Shown here: in pieces, positions 1 to 10,139 of the stretch
How the letters are laid out: each line of letters begins with the position of its first letter
How positions within the stretch are numbered: position 1 is the stretch's first letter
DNA from: CAWFNW01 sp963817405
Lineage (GTDB): Bacteria > Actinomycetota > Coriobacteriia > Anaerosomatales > Anaerosomataceae
DNA: 64,000 bases
Reading direction: 5' to 3'
NCBI GenBank assembly: GCA_963817405.1
Contig: CAWFNW010000002.1
Span: 594,879 to 658,878, forward strand
The notes under the pieces: model-generated
Told to the model about the DNA's origin: nothing
Databases searched by the model: none
The model's input: the letters and a program-made list of their open reading frames with translations, nothing else
Position numbers and translations under genes: made by a program

Positions 1-153
1 CAGATCGAGCGGCTCGAGTTGATGCTGCAGGTGGCGCAGACCGAGGCGACGAGTACTGAGCGGCGGATCGCCGAGGAGATCCAGGCGGTCCGGGCGAGCC
101 TGCGCGCCGACATCGTGCACGTGCCGCGGGGCGGCATCGTGCGCCGCGGGTAG
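1..153 (+). CDS. hspR: C-terminal end of HspR-like MerR-family repressor (partial)
   Basis: The window opens inside a reading frame that ends at the TAG at 151. The 50 visible residues form a charged helix followed by a basic tail containing DIVHVPRGG. That is the general shape of the C-terminus of HspR, the MerR-family repressor of the actinobacterial dnaK heat-shock operon. In that group hspR often sits directly upstream of clpB, as here (41 nt gap). The DNA-binding domain lies outside the window, so the call rests on the tail and the context. Another coiled-coil protein is possible. Confidence 0.55.
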   Translation, partial: QIERLELMLQVAQTEATSTERRIAEEIQAVRASLRADIVHVPRGGIVRRG

Positions 154-194
154 GCGGGAGTGACAGGACATCTGGCTCGTAGGAGTTGAGTGCA

Positions 195-2801
<2,607 letters not shown>

Positions 2802-2804
2802 GGC

Positions 2805-2830
2805 GTGCGGATGAGACGTCACGTCCGCAC
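2805..2830 (+). terminator. Hairpin just after clpB, possible transcription end
   Basis: A perfect 7-bp stem (GTGCGGA / TCCGCAC) with a 12-nt loop begins 4 nt after the clpB stop. No U-tract follows, so a classical intrinsic terminator is not shown. An mRNA 3' stabilising hairpin is equally possible. Confidence 0.3.
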
Positions 2831-2975
2831 AATGCGGGGGCCGTCGCGTCTCGCAGAGCAGCATCTCGTCGCCAGAACCTCGCCGGCGTCGGGCTCTCCG
2901 GGAGTCCCGAATTGGAGACCCGTGCTCGGGCACCGAAGCAGCATGCGAAAATGTTCACAAACTTGCCGGAATTCG

Positions 2976-3004
2976 TTGTTATTCGGTCCGCAAGGGGGAA
3001 TACT
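2976..3004 (+). promoter_or_regulatory. Candidate promoter of the 55-aa membrane protein gene
   Basis: TTGTTA (2976-2981), 17 nt, AATACT (2999-3004) gives four of six matches in each box for a housekeeping promoter. The same stretch can be read as a SigB-like promoter: GTTATT at 2978, 12 nt, GGGAAT at 2996. The 11-mer GGGGAATACTC (2995-3005) recurs at 18189. Both readings are inference. Confidence 0.4.
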
Positions 3005-3049
3005 CAGTGTAGAGCCAACGAGGCGCATGCTGCTGAGGAGGTGAGCACA

Positions 3050-3217
3050 ATGACCGCGCTGGCGTATGCATTGATTGCGGTGTTTGCAGTGCCACTTGTC
3101 TTTGGCAGTCTGGCCATTCTCGCGTTCCTCGGAGCCACCATCTTCGGCATCTTCGAGGAGACAGCCCAAGACATCAAGCAAGCGGTACACCACGGCCGGG
3201 TTGCTTTCCACACCTGA
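3050..3217 (+). CDS. Small single-span membrane protein (55 aa), unknown function
   Basis: The ATG at 3050 is preceded by a good ribosome site (GAGGAG at 3035-3040). The product is one long hydrophobic helix (about residues 3-36: ALAYALIAVFAVP...GATIFGIF) followed by a short charged tail with FEETAQDIKQAV. This suggests a small inner-membrane protein with a cytosolic tail. I do not recognise a family. The RBS, an upstream promoter candidate and an amino-acid pattern typical of a real membrane peptide support it as a gene. A longer frame open from 2798 lacks an RBS and is not preferred. Confidence 0.55.
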   Translation: MTALAYALIAVFAVPLVFGSLAILAFLGATIFGIFEETAQDIKQAVHHGRVAFHT

Positions 3218-3268
3218 GACCGAACCGCTCAGCTTCTCCGCTGCCACCCACGGGTCTCTCGCGGGGGG

Positions 3269-4213
3269 CTACTGCGTACCGGCGTCCAGTCGGATCTGCT
3301 TGTGGGTCAGGACGACCGGGATCGTGATGAGGTTCGTGCGCGAGCCGTCCTTCGGTGAGGGCTCGTAGAAGACGACGGAGCCTGTCGTGCCTTCGCGTTC
3401 GGGCGAGACGTAGAGCGGGACGAGCGCCTCGAAGGTTCCGCGTGTTCCCGTTCCGGATCTCGCTTCTACGCGCTGCTCGGAGAGCACGGTGCCGTCCGCG
3501 GCGCGGATCTCAACGCGGAAGACCGCCTCGAAGACGTTGGCGCTTCCCGCGACGATCACCGTACCGCTGTTCGCGCCCGGGATCGGCGATCCTGGCAGCG
3601 GGCTCTCGACGAGGATTGCCGGCAGCAGCTCTTCGAAGTCGTCCCTGGTCAATGGATGGTCGATGATGATGCCCTCGCCGCTGAAGGTCTCAACCACCAC
3701 ACCGTCGAGCTTGAAGACCACGCCCCGGCAGTCGGGGAACTGCGTCAGTGCGCAGACGATCTGCGCGAGGCGCAACGACATCGATAACGTCCCACCGCCA
3801 TCGTCGAACGCGCCGCTGAGGTCGACCGTGTTGATGCCGGTCGCACTGACCGTGAGGTCCAAGAGCTTCGTTCCTGACGGAATCGCGGAGGTGAAGCCGT
3901 AGCCTCGCTCGGCCTCGTTGGGACCGGCCAGGGTCTCGATGACCGCGAGCTCCTGCGGGCTTTGTTCACTCTCGGAGAACCTGTAGTGGAGCGAGGCGCC
4001 GATCTTCTCGTCGCGGGCGAAGTAGACCTTCACCCCTTCGACGTAGTCGTCGGCCGGCGGCGTGCTGGTGGGTTCCACCGTGTCCGTCGGCTCCACGGAG
4101 CCGTCGTCCGGCTCGTCCGGCTGTCGCGCGCAGGCGCCAAGTCCCACCGCCACAACAAGCACCAATCCCAGGACTGATAAGCGCCGAAGCATGGTCGTGG
4201 ATATCGCGCCCAC
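3269..4213 (-). CDS. GerMN-domain lipoprotein
   Basis: Predicted secreted lipoprotein of 314 residues. The hydrophobic signal ends in the lipobox LGAC, followed by a Pro/Asp/Thr linker rich in DDGSVEPTDTVEP. Next comes a GerMN-type domain (about 65-200, with VYFARDEKIGAS, TAIPSGTKLL-like and IIDHPL elements), then an immunoglobulin-like Gmad2-type domain (about 215-310, starting VESPLPGSPI). Such proteins sit on the outer face of the membrane in Firmicutes and actinobacteria; their biochemical role is not settled, and the name does not imply sporulation here. I chose the GTG at 4213 because AGAGGAG lies 6 nt upstream. The ATG at 4192 is an in-frame alternative. Its upstream region abuts the adapter remnant near 4.3 kb, so the native promoter may be damaged. 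Confidence 0.85.
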   Translation of the reverse strand: MGAISTTMLRRLSVLGLVLVVAVGLGACARQPDEPDDGSVEPTDTVEPTSTPPADDYVEGVKVYFARDEKIGASLHYRFSESEQSPQELAVIETLAGPNEAERGYGFTSAIPSGTKLLDLTVSATGINTVDLSGAFDDGGGTLSMSLRLAQIVCALTQFPDCRGVVFKLDGVVVETFSGEGIIIDHPLTRDDFEELLPAILVESPLPGSPIPGANSGTVIVAGSANVFEAVFRVEIRAADGTVLSEQRVEARSGTGTRGTFEALVPLYVSPEREGTTGSVVFYEPSPKDGSRTNLITIPVVLTHKQIRLDAGTQ

Positions 4214-4291
4214 CGGGGGCTCCTCTCCTCGGAGATCACACTGTCGTTGTACCCCGGCACCGCACATCGCCTCCCACTTGAGTGCGAGCGT

Positions 4292-4335
4292 CAAGCAGCC
4301 GATACAAGAACCGGAGACGTGTGCTCATCCGATCT
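4292..4335 (+). other. Sequencing-adapter remnant in the assembly
   Basis: The 21 nt at 4315-4335 (AGACGTGTGCTC... to ...CCGATCT) match the 3' end of the Illumina TruSeq read-2 adapter except for one base (A instead of T at 4327). Upstream, CAAGCAG at 4292-4298 equals the first seven bases of the P7 primer and is followed by a garbled stretch. On the minus strand it encodes RSDEHTSP, close to the RSEEHTSE peptide that adapter read-through gives in databases. This is not native DNA. The sequence on either side may be misjoined, or may lack bases between the GerMN gene and the next gene. Confidence 0.9.
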
Positions 4336-4350
4336 ACCCCGGGAGGCCCG

Positions 4351-5985
4351 GTGCCGAACTCCTCCTCGCATTCCTCGGTCCCAACCGACGCGGCCGACAA
4401 GGCTCTGGCGCTTGAGCAGGCGTTCGCCGAGGCACCGTTCCCTGTCGCGCTGTGGTCGTCGACGATTCTCCGTTTCCGCTGGCTGAATCGTGCGTGTACC
4501 GCGCTCACGGATGGCGACCAAGCCGCATGGGACGTCCTCGGCATGCCGTATCGCGGCTTCCTCTCCGAAGCATCGTGCGCGTCGCACCTGATCGATGTCG
4601 CTTACACCGGTCAGCCGTCCGTGGATCCCTGGTACGCGCGAGGCGAGGGCAGCGACGAACGCGTGTGGCGCCTCACCTATCTGCCCGTTCCGGCACATTT
4701 GGGTGATCCGGCCGACGTGCTGCTGACCGCGGTCGAGATCACACAGAGCGCCCATGCGGAGCTTGTCGAGCGGCGGAAGCGCGATGATCTGTACGCTGCC
4801 TCCTCGCTCATCAACGCGACGATCCTCTCCTCGCTCGACGCGGAAGAGATCCTCGAGCGTGTGCTCGCCGAGGCAACCGCAGCGCTTGAGGCGGACTGGG
4901 GTTGGCTTGCCGAGCGGGCGTCAGGCTCATGGGTCTTTCGCGCGGTGCACGGGTGGCATGCCGACATGGTCGGGACGGCCTTCGAGGACGACGAGATTTC
5001 GCTGCCTGGGCTTGCCGCGAGACAGCGCTCCGTCGTTCACGCGAGCGTCGGCGGCTGCTCCGCTGAGCATCGCGCGCTCATGGAGCGCCACGGCATCGGT
5101 GCGTTCGCGCTTGTGCCCATCCAGAACCGCGGCGAGGTCACCGCCGTGCTCGGCTTCTGCTGGGACGGCGCCTACGTCTTCGGAGACGCTGCTCGCGCCC
5201 TCACGAGAAGCCTGGCAGTGTCACTGCCTCTCGCGCTGGAGAACGCCCGACTCTACGAGGAGGAGCAGTCGCTCACTCGCTCGCTCAGGTTCGCGCTGCT
5301 GCCGGATCCTGCCGGTCTCCCCGGCTTCGAGGTGGGACACCTCTATCACGCGGTCTCGCGCTCCGCGCCGATCGGCGGGGGCTTCTACGATCTCGTGCCG
5401 CTTGCCGGAGGACGTGCTGGCGTGATCATGGGCGACGTTCGTGGCAGCGGTCCGGAGATTGCGGCGCTCACCTCGGCGGTACGCTCGACGATGCGAAGCG
5501 CGGTCCACCGGCTCGCCGCGCCGGCGAGCGTGCTCGCGCGCACGAACGAGTTCGCGTGTACCGTCAGCGACCGCGGCCTCGCCACCACGGCGTTCATGGG
5601 TCTCATCAGCCCCGACGGGCGACTGGAGTACTCGGTGGCCGGGCATCCGCCGCCGATCGTGCTTCGCTCCACGGGATCGATCGAGCAGCTCTTCGGAGAC
5701 AGCGCGGGCCTCGGATCACGCGCGAGCGCCGGCTTCACGGTCCGCGAGAACAGGCTTGGCCACGGTGACCTCATGGTGCTCTACACGGAGGGGCTCACCG
5801 GGGTCAACGATCGTCAGGGACAGCGATTCGGCACCGAGCGGCTGATGGACGCCGTCGAGGCATGCGCAGGAATGGCGGCCCGCGATGTTCCTGAGTCGCT
5901 CTTCATGTCCGCGTTCTCACACGGCGAGGGCAGGATCGACCGCGAGATTGCCATACTCGCGCTCAGGCGCTGCACGGCCGCATAG
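4351..5985 (+). CDS. PAS/GAF/SpoIIE-type protein phosphatase-like regulator
   Basis: A 544-residue cytosolic signalling protein. A PAS-like segment (about 25-140, FRWLNRACTALTDGD) is followed by a GAF domain (about 150-320) and a PP2C/SpoIIE module (about 340-543). Relatives of this layout (RsbU/RsbP type) dephosphorylate anti-anti-sigma factors. The module here is unusual: GGDFYD is read as GGGFYD, YTDG as YTEG, and the final DD pair as DRE, while GDVRGSG is kept. Three usual metal-ligand positions are therefore changed, and activity is doubtful. The GTG at 4351 has GGGAGG 4 nt upstream. The adapter remnant ends only 15 nt before this start, so the true N-terminus could have been lost. Confidence 0.82.
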   Translation: MPNSSSHSSVPTDAADKALALEQAFAEAPFPVALWSSTILRFRWLNRACTALTDGDQAAWDVLGMPYRGFLSEASCASHLIDVAYTGQPSVDPWYARGEGSDERVWRLTYLPVPAHLGDPADVLLTAVEITQSAHAELVERRKRDDLYAASSLINATILSSLDAEEILERVLAEATAALEADWGWLAERASGSWVFRAVHGWHADMVGTAFEDDEISLPGLAARQRSVVHASVGGCSAEHRALMERHGIGAFALVPIQNRGEVTAVLGFCWDGAYVFGDAARALTRSLAVSLPLALENARLYEEEQSLTRSLRFALLPDPAGLPGFEVGHLYHAVSRSAPIGGGFYDLVPLAGGRAGVIMGDVRGSGPEIAALTSAVRSTMRSAVHRLAAPASVLARTNEFACTVSDRGLATTAFMGLISPDGRLEYSVAGHPPPIVLRSTGSIEQLFGDSAGLGSRASAGFTVRENRLGHGDLMVLYTEGLTGVNDRQGQRFGTERLMDAVEACAGMAARDVPESLFMSAFSHGEGRIDREIAILALRRCTAA

Positions 5986-5991
5986 GGTCGG

Positions 5992-6276
5992 CTACCGGAC
6001 CTCACCGTCGCGGGTGACGTAGGCGTCGTGCTCGTAGCACCACAGCCAGTCCCCGCCGGGGCCATCCGGGTTCGCCGGGCCGAGCAGCGCGTGGCCGGTC
6101 TCCTCGAAATGGCGCCGCGCGTGGCGGTTCCTCGACGAATCGCAACAGCCCACGTGACCGCAGACCTTGCACACGCGCAGTTGGACCCAGGTGTCGCCGG
6201 CCTCGACGCAACTCGGGCACACTCGGATGTCGGTGGTGAGGCCCAGGTCTGCGTCGTCGGCGTGCTCGCACTTCAT
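5992..6276 (-). CDS. UBP-type zinc-finger protein (94 aa)
   Basis: A small soluble protein made almost entirely of a UBP-type (ZnF-UBP) zinc finger. It has CEHADD at the N-terminus, then CPSC, CKVCGHVGCCDSS, and the histidine pair in HARRHFEETGHAL, followed by WCYEHDAYV. In eukaryotes this fold binds ubiquitin C-termini; bacterial stand-alone versions are common in actinobacteria and their ligand is unknown. The start is supported by GAGGAG 6 nt upstream of the ATG. It converges on the preceding regulator gene with a gap of 6 nt. Confidence 0.88.
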   Translation of the reverse strand: MKCEHADDADLGLTTDIRVCPSCVEAGDTWVQLRVCKVCGHVGCCDSSRNRHARRHFEETGHALLGPANPDGPGGDWLWCYEHDAYVTRDGEVR

Positions 6277-6443
6277 GGGGGCTCCTCTGGCGGGTAGTAG
6301 TCACCCGATGATACCGCGGCACGCCCTGTCGTGGCGGTGGCTCCACGATGCGCTACCATGGGCTCTGGTCGCTCGCGGGGGCTCGCTGTGGCGGCTCTGG
6401 CCGTACGGCGAGGGCGCCGTATCCGCGCCCAAGAGGAGGGGAC

Positions 6444-7478
6444 GTGAGCAGCAAGCGCATGTTCGCAAGCGACAACGCGTCCGGGGCGCACCCCGACGTG
6501 ATGGCCGCGCTCGCCGAGGCAAACCGCGGGCACGTGCACGCGTACGGCTACGACGAGTGGACGACGCGAGCGGTCGAGGTGGTCCGCGAGCGCGTCGGCG
6601 CACCCGCCGCGGCCGTGCACTTCGTCCTCAATGGGACCGGCGCCAATGTCACGGGCCTGCAGGCGGTCATGCGCCCCTACGAAGCGGTCATCTGTCCGGT
6701 CACGGCGCATATCAACATGGACGAGTGCGGTGCGCCCGAGCGATTCACCGGTGGCAAGCTGCTCGCGGTCGCAACGCTCGACGGTAGGCTGACGCCGGAT
6801 CTCGTGGAGTCAGCGATCGTAGGCGTCGGCGTCGAGCACCACTCGCAGCCGCGTGTCGTGTCGATCACGCAGTCCACCGAGTACGGCACCACGTACCGTC
6901 CCGAGGAGATCCGCGCGCTTGCCGACGTCGCGCACGCGCACGACCTCGTGCTCCACATGGACGGCGCACGGATCAGCAACGCTGCGGCATTCCTCGGCTG
7001 CGACCTCGGGGCGATCACAACCGACGCGGGGGTCGACGTGCTCTCGCTCGGCGGAGCGAAGAACGGGCTGCTGTTCGGCGAGGCGGTCGTGTTCTTCGAT
7101 GCCGAGCGTGCCGCCGACTTCCTGTACATCCGCAAGCAGTCAGCGCAGCTGGCGTCGAAGATGCGGTTCATCTCGGCACAGTTCATCGCGCTCTTCGGCG
7201 GCGCGCTCTGGCACGAGAACGCAGCCCACGCGAACGAGATGGCGCGCCTCCTGGCGGCCGGATTGGCGTCGGTGTCCGGCGTGCGGATCACCCAGCCGGT
7301 CGAGGCGAACGAGGTGTTCGCGGTGATCGCGCCGGCGCTCGCCGCGCGCTTGCGCGAGGTCGCCGACTTCTACGCGTGGGACGAACGCGCCAACGAGCAC
7401 CGGCTGGTCGCGTCGTGGGACACGACTGTCGATGACGTCGAACGGTTCGTGGAGGCAGCGCGCGCGTCGGGTGAGTAG
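6444..7478 (+). CDS. ltaE: Low-specificity L-threonine aldolase-type PLP enzyme
   Basis: A fold-type I PLP enzyme of 344 residues that cleaves L-threonine/L-allo-threonine to glycine and acetaldehyde. Visible landmarks are FASDNASGAHPDVMAA at the N-terminus, the cofactor region NGTGANVTGL, the HMDGARISNAA aspartate segment, and the Schiff-base lysine in SLGGAKNGLLFGE. The length is normal for LtaE. The GTG at 6444 is preceded by AGGAGG at 6434-6439; the ATG at 6459 is an alternative. Related beta-eliminating lyases share this fold, so substrate choice is inferred. Confidence 0.9.
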   Translation: MSSKRMFASDNASGAHPDVMAALAEANRGHVHAYGYDEWTTRAVEVVRERVGAPAAAVHFVLNGTGANVTGLQAVMRPYEAVICPVTAHINMDECGAPERFTGGKLLAVATLDGRLTPDLVESAIVGVGVEHHSQPRVVSITQSTEYGTTYRPEEIRALADVAHAHDLVLHMDGARISNAAAFLGCDLGAITTDAGVDVLSLGGAKNGLLFGEAVVFFDAERAADFLYIRKQSAQLASKMRFISAQFIALFGGALWHENAAHANEMARLLAAGLASVSGVRITQPVEANEVFAVIAPALAARLREVADFYAWDERANEHRLVASWDTTVDDVERFVEAARASGE

Positions 7479-7481
7479 GCC

Positions 7482-7946
7482 TCAGCCGGCGAGCTTCCTG
7501 ATCACGCTGAGCACGTCCTCCGCGTGACCTTCGACCTTCACCTTCGGCCATACGTGCGCGATCGTCCCGTCCGGACCGATGAGGAACGTCTTCCGCTTCG
7601 CGGTCACGCCAAGGACCTCGCGTGCCCCGTATGCGTCGATGATCGCCTTGCTCGTGTCGGAGAGCAGCGGAAAGGTCAACTCGAACTTGTCGATGAACCG
7701 CTGCTGCACCTCGGGCTTGTCCGCACTGACGCCCACGACCAGGGCGTTCAGGGCCTCCAGCTCGGCCTTGTGAGCCTGGAAGTCCTTCGCTTCGTGCGTT
7801 CAACCGGGTGTGTTGGCGCGGGGGAAGAAATACACGACGACCCACTTCCCTCGCTGCTCACCAAGCGAGAATGCGCCGTCGCCGGTGGCGGTGGCGCTGA
7901 CGGCCGGGGCGGGATCGCCGACGGAGAGTTCGACGGGGTCGGGCAT
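7482..7946 (-). CDS. bcp: Bcp/PrxQ-type peroxiredoxin with selenocysteine (TGA at 7800-7802)
   Basis: A thiol/selenol peroxidase of 154 residues. Read through the in-frame TGA, it gives a complete Bcp protein. The peroxidatic motif P-x3-T-P-G-C appears as PRANTPG-U, with U at residue 49, exactly where Bcp has its catalytic cysteine. Downstream homology continues in the same frame (THEAKDFQAHK, VVGVSADKPE, FPLLSDTSKAI, KRKTFLIGPDG). No base change is needed. The protein has no cysteine, not even the resolving Cys five residues on, so it would be a Sec-only enzyme. The window also carries selA, selB, selD and tRNA-Sec, which makes read-through credible. A SECIS-like stem-loop follows the TGA. 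The ATG has GGAAGGAG upstream. Ordinary annotation would split or truncate it at 7800. Confidence 0.88.
7754..7782 (-). promoter_or_regulatory. Candidate SECIS element of the peroxiredoxin mRNA
   Basis: Starting 17 nt after the TGA on the minus strand, CTTCCAG, a bulged G and CTC pair with GAG and CTGGAGG (one G-U pair) around the 8-nt loop ACAAGGCC. Distance, a single bulged base below a short apical helix and loop size resemble bacterial SelB-binding SECIS hairpins. Sequence varies widely in this class, so the call rests on position and shape. Confidence 0.55.
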
Positions 7947-8064
7947 GGGTGCTCCTTCCGATGCGTGACCTCCAGTATGTACCGCTCTGCTACCATTGCG
8001 ACACTCCCGAGCGGGGGCTCTCAGGCGGCGGACGCTCGGACAGAAGCGGCAGGGTAGGGCCTCA

Positions 8065-8523
8065 ATGCGGTTCCTCATCGACGGCTACAACGTGACCATG
8101 TGTGACCCGGCGACGCGCGAGCTCGCCGCCGGGGAGCAGCGCTCCGCGCTCGCGCGGCGGCTCGGCGCGCGGGGCCGCGAACTCCTCGGAGCAGGAGCGA
8201 TCACGATCGTGTGGGACGGGCGGTCCGACGGGCACGGCGGGAGTTCGGGGCCGGTCACCGAGCGCTACGCAGGCGATGTCACCGCCGACGAGATGATCGT
8301 GGCGCTCGCCACGCCGGGCGACACGGTGGTGACGTCCGACCGGGAGGTCGCCGAGCGCGCGACTGCGCGAGGTGCGCAGGTGCGCGGCGCGGATGTCGTG
8401 TTCGAGGCGGCCACGGGCACTCGGCCGAAGCGCCGGCGACGCGCCGCGGACGCGGGACTTCCGCCCGGAGCGAATGACATCACGCGGGAACTGAAGGACC
8501 TGTGGCTCAAGGACGAGGAGTGA
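8065..8523 (+). CDS. NYN-domain (YacP-like) putative ribonuclease
   Basis: A 152-residue soluble protein with a PIN-like NYN nuclease fold. The N-terminal FLIDGYNVTM carries the first acidic residue, TIVWDGRSDG and TADEMIV the middle ones, and VVTSDREVAERA the last acidic patch. YacP/Rae1 of Bacillus is a ribosome-associated mRNA nuclease of this family; the function here is inferred from fold only. The ATG at 8065 follows a weak purine-rich stretch (AGGGTAGGG). The next gene starts 1 nt after the stop, so the two are probably co-transcribed. Confidence 0.82.
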   Translation: MRFLIDGYNVTMCDPATRELAAGEQRSALARRLGARGRELLGAGAITIVWDGRSDGHGGSSGPVTERYAGDVTADEMIVALATPGDTVVTSDREVAERATARGAQVRGADVVFEAATGTRPKRRRRAADAGLPPGANDITRELKDLWLKDEE

Positions 8524-8524
8524 G

Positions 8525-9274
8525 ATGAACGGCGTCATCGTCAACGTGCTTGCGATCCTCCTGGGCACGGCGGTCGGGCTTGCGTTTGGCGGCGTCATTC
8601 CCGAGCGGATGCGCACGACCGCGTTCAGCGGGATCGGGCTCGCGACCACCGTGATCGGCGCCACCATGGCCATCGGCGGCCTGATCGATCTCGGTGCATC
8701 GCATCTTGGCGACTACGCGCCGCTCGTGCTCGTCGGGAGCCTGGTGATCGGCGCGATCGTGGGCGAGGCGCTCGGCATCGAGGCGGCGCTCGAACGGGTC
8801 GGACACTGGCTGCAGGACGTCGCAGGGCGTCTCCCGTTCCTCGCGCCTGCAAAGGCGACCGAACCCGGCGAGAAGGGCCACACGCTCGTCGACGGCTTCG
8901 TGACGGCGAGCCTGCTCTACTGTGTCGGCGCCATGACGGTGCTCGGGTCCATCCAGAGCGGCATGGGCGAGCCCTCGACGCTCTATCTGAAAGCCACGCT
9001 CGATGGGTTCGCATCCATCGCGCTCGCATCCACGCTCGGTGCGGGCGTCGGGCTGTCGGTGATACCCGTCTTGATCATCCAGGGGGCGATCGCGCTTGCG
9101 GCCTCCGCGGTCGCACCGCTCATGACGACGGCGGTCATCGACTCGATCCGCGCGGCCGGCGGCGCGCTCATCCTCGCCATCGGCTTCGACCTCGCCGGCA
9201 TCAAGCGGCTGCCCGTCGGCAACCTGCTGCCGGCGATCCTCGCCGCGGCGGTGTTCGCCTGGTTCTTGGGGTAG
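8525..9274 (+). CDS. DUF554 multi-span membrane protein
   Basis: A 249-residue integral membrane protein of the DUF554 (YdfK) family. It opens with GVIVNVLAILLGTAVGLAFG and has about seven hydrophobic segments, one hydrophilic loop near residues 95-120 (KATEPGEKGH), and the family-typical DGFVTASLLYCVGAMTVLGSIQ. The family is a widespread putative transporter of unknown substrate. The RBS (GAGGAG) lies in the last codons of the preceding NYN gene, which implies translational coupling. Confidence 0.88.
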   Translation: MNGVIVNVLAILLGTAVGLAFGGVIPERMRTTAFSGIGLATTVIGATMAIGGLIDLGASHLGDYAPLVLVGSLVIGAIVGEALGIEAALERVGHWLQDVAGRLPFLAPAKATEPGEKGHTLVDGFVTASLLYCVGAMTVLGSIQSGMGEPSTLYLKATLDGFASIALASTLGAGVGLSVIPVLIIQGAIALAASAVAPLMTTAVIDSIRAAGGALILAIGFDLAGIKRLPVGNLLPAILAAAVFAWFLG

Positions 9275-9286
9275 GCCGGACCTGAG

Positions 9287-9991
9287 CTACGCGCTCTCGC
9301 GCCAGCCGCTCGGGACGAATGCGCTCGGGCAGACGTCATTGAGGAAGCACGCCCCGCAGATCGGCCGCTTCGCGTCGCAGATCGCGCGGCCGTGCGTGAT
9401 GAGATCGTAGTTCACGCGGTGCCAGTGCTCCCGGGGGAAGAGCGACATCAAGTCCTGCTCGACTTTGTTCGGGTCGTTCTCGGTGGAGAGCCCGAAGCGG
9501 TGGGCGAGGCGGAACACGTGGGTGTCGACCGCGATGCCCTCCACTTTGCCGAACGCGTTGCCGAGGACGATGTTCGCGGTCTTGCGCGCCACGCCGGGGA
9601 GTGTCGTGAGCCCCTCCATGGTGTCGGGAACCTCGCCCCCGAAGTCGGTCACGATCTTTCTCGCCGTGGCGATGATGTTCTTCGCCTTCTGGTGAAAGAA
9701 GCCGAGTGACTTGACGTACTCCTCGACGTCGGACTGGTCGGCGCTCGCGAGCGCGGTGGGATCCGGATAGCGCTCGAAGAGCGCAGGCGTCGCCTTGTTG
9801 ACGCCGACATCCGTCGTCTGCGCCGAGAGGATGACCGCGATGAGCAGCTGGTACGGACTTACGTAGTCGAGCGCGGGGCGGGGATCGCCGTACGTCTCGG
9901 CGAGCCGTGCCGCATAGATCGGTGCCAAACGCTCGCGCTCGGCTCGCGGGAGATCGGGAATCGGCTCGGACGACTGCCGAAGAGCGCTCAT
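9287..9991 (-). CDS. nth: Endonuclease III, DNA glycosylase/AP lyase
   Basis: A base-excision repair enzyme of 234 residues that removes oxidised pyrimidines and nicks AP sites. It shows SAQTTDVGVNKATPALF, the helix-hairpin-helix LPGVARKTANIV with the catalytic lysine in RKTA, the catalytic aspartate in VDTHVFRLAHR, and a C-terminal 4Fe-4S signature with Cys spacing 6-2-5 (CDAKRPICGACFLNDVC). It is convergent with the DUF554 gene and divergent from mfd. Confidence 0.96.
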   Translation of the reverse strand: MSALRQSSEPIPDLPRAERERLAPIYAARLAETYGDPRPALDYVSPYQLLIAVILSAQTTDVGVNKATPALFERYPDPTALASADQSDVEEYVKSLGFFHQKAKNIIATARKIVTDFGGEVPDTMEGLTTLPGVARKTANIVLGNAFGKVEGIAVDTHVFRLAHRFGLSTENDPNKVEQDLMSLFPREHWHRVNYDLITHGRAICDAKRPICGACFLNDVCPSAFVPSGWRESA

Positions 9992-10041
9992 CGGTCACCG
10001 CCGCCTCTCTGCGGGTTGGGGCCGGTACGGCGCACCGCGGA

Positions 10042-10070
10042 TTGACCTTCCTCTCTTCGGAGCATACGCT
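10042..10070 (+). promoter_or_regulatory. Candidate mfd promoter
   Basis: TTGACC (10042-10047), exactly 17 nt, then TACGCT (10065-10070). The -35 box matches five of six consensus bases and the -10 box three of six. It lies in the divergent nth/mfd gap, 70 nt before the mfd start. Confidence 0.45.
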
Positions 10071-10139
10071 ACAACCCCCCGCACCGCCTCGCCGGCTGCG
10101 GGCTTTCGTGCTGTTCGCATGCTATCGGAGGTTGCCCGA

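Noticed and set aside
154..194. HAIR or CIRCE operator upstream of clpB
   Set aside because: Only a TTGAG half-like string is visible; no inverted repeat with correct spacing exists in the 41-nt gap. The operator may lie before hspR, outside the window.
7482..7736. The peroxiredoxin C-terminal part as a separate short gene
   Set aside because: It starts in the middle of the conserved fold without an RBS, and the upstream part is in the same frame across a single TGA at the catalytic position.
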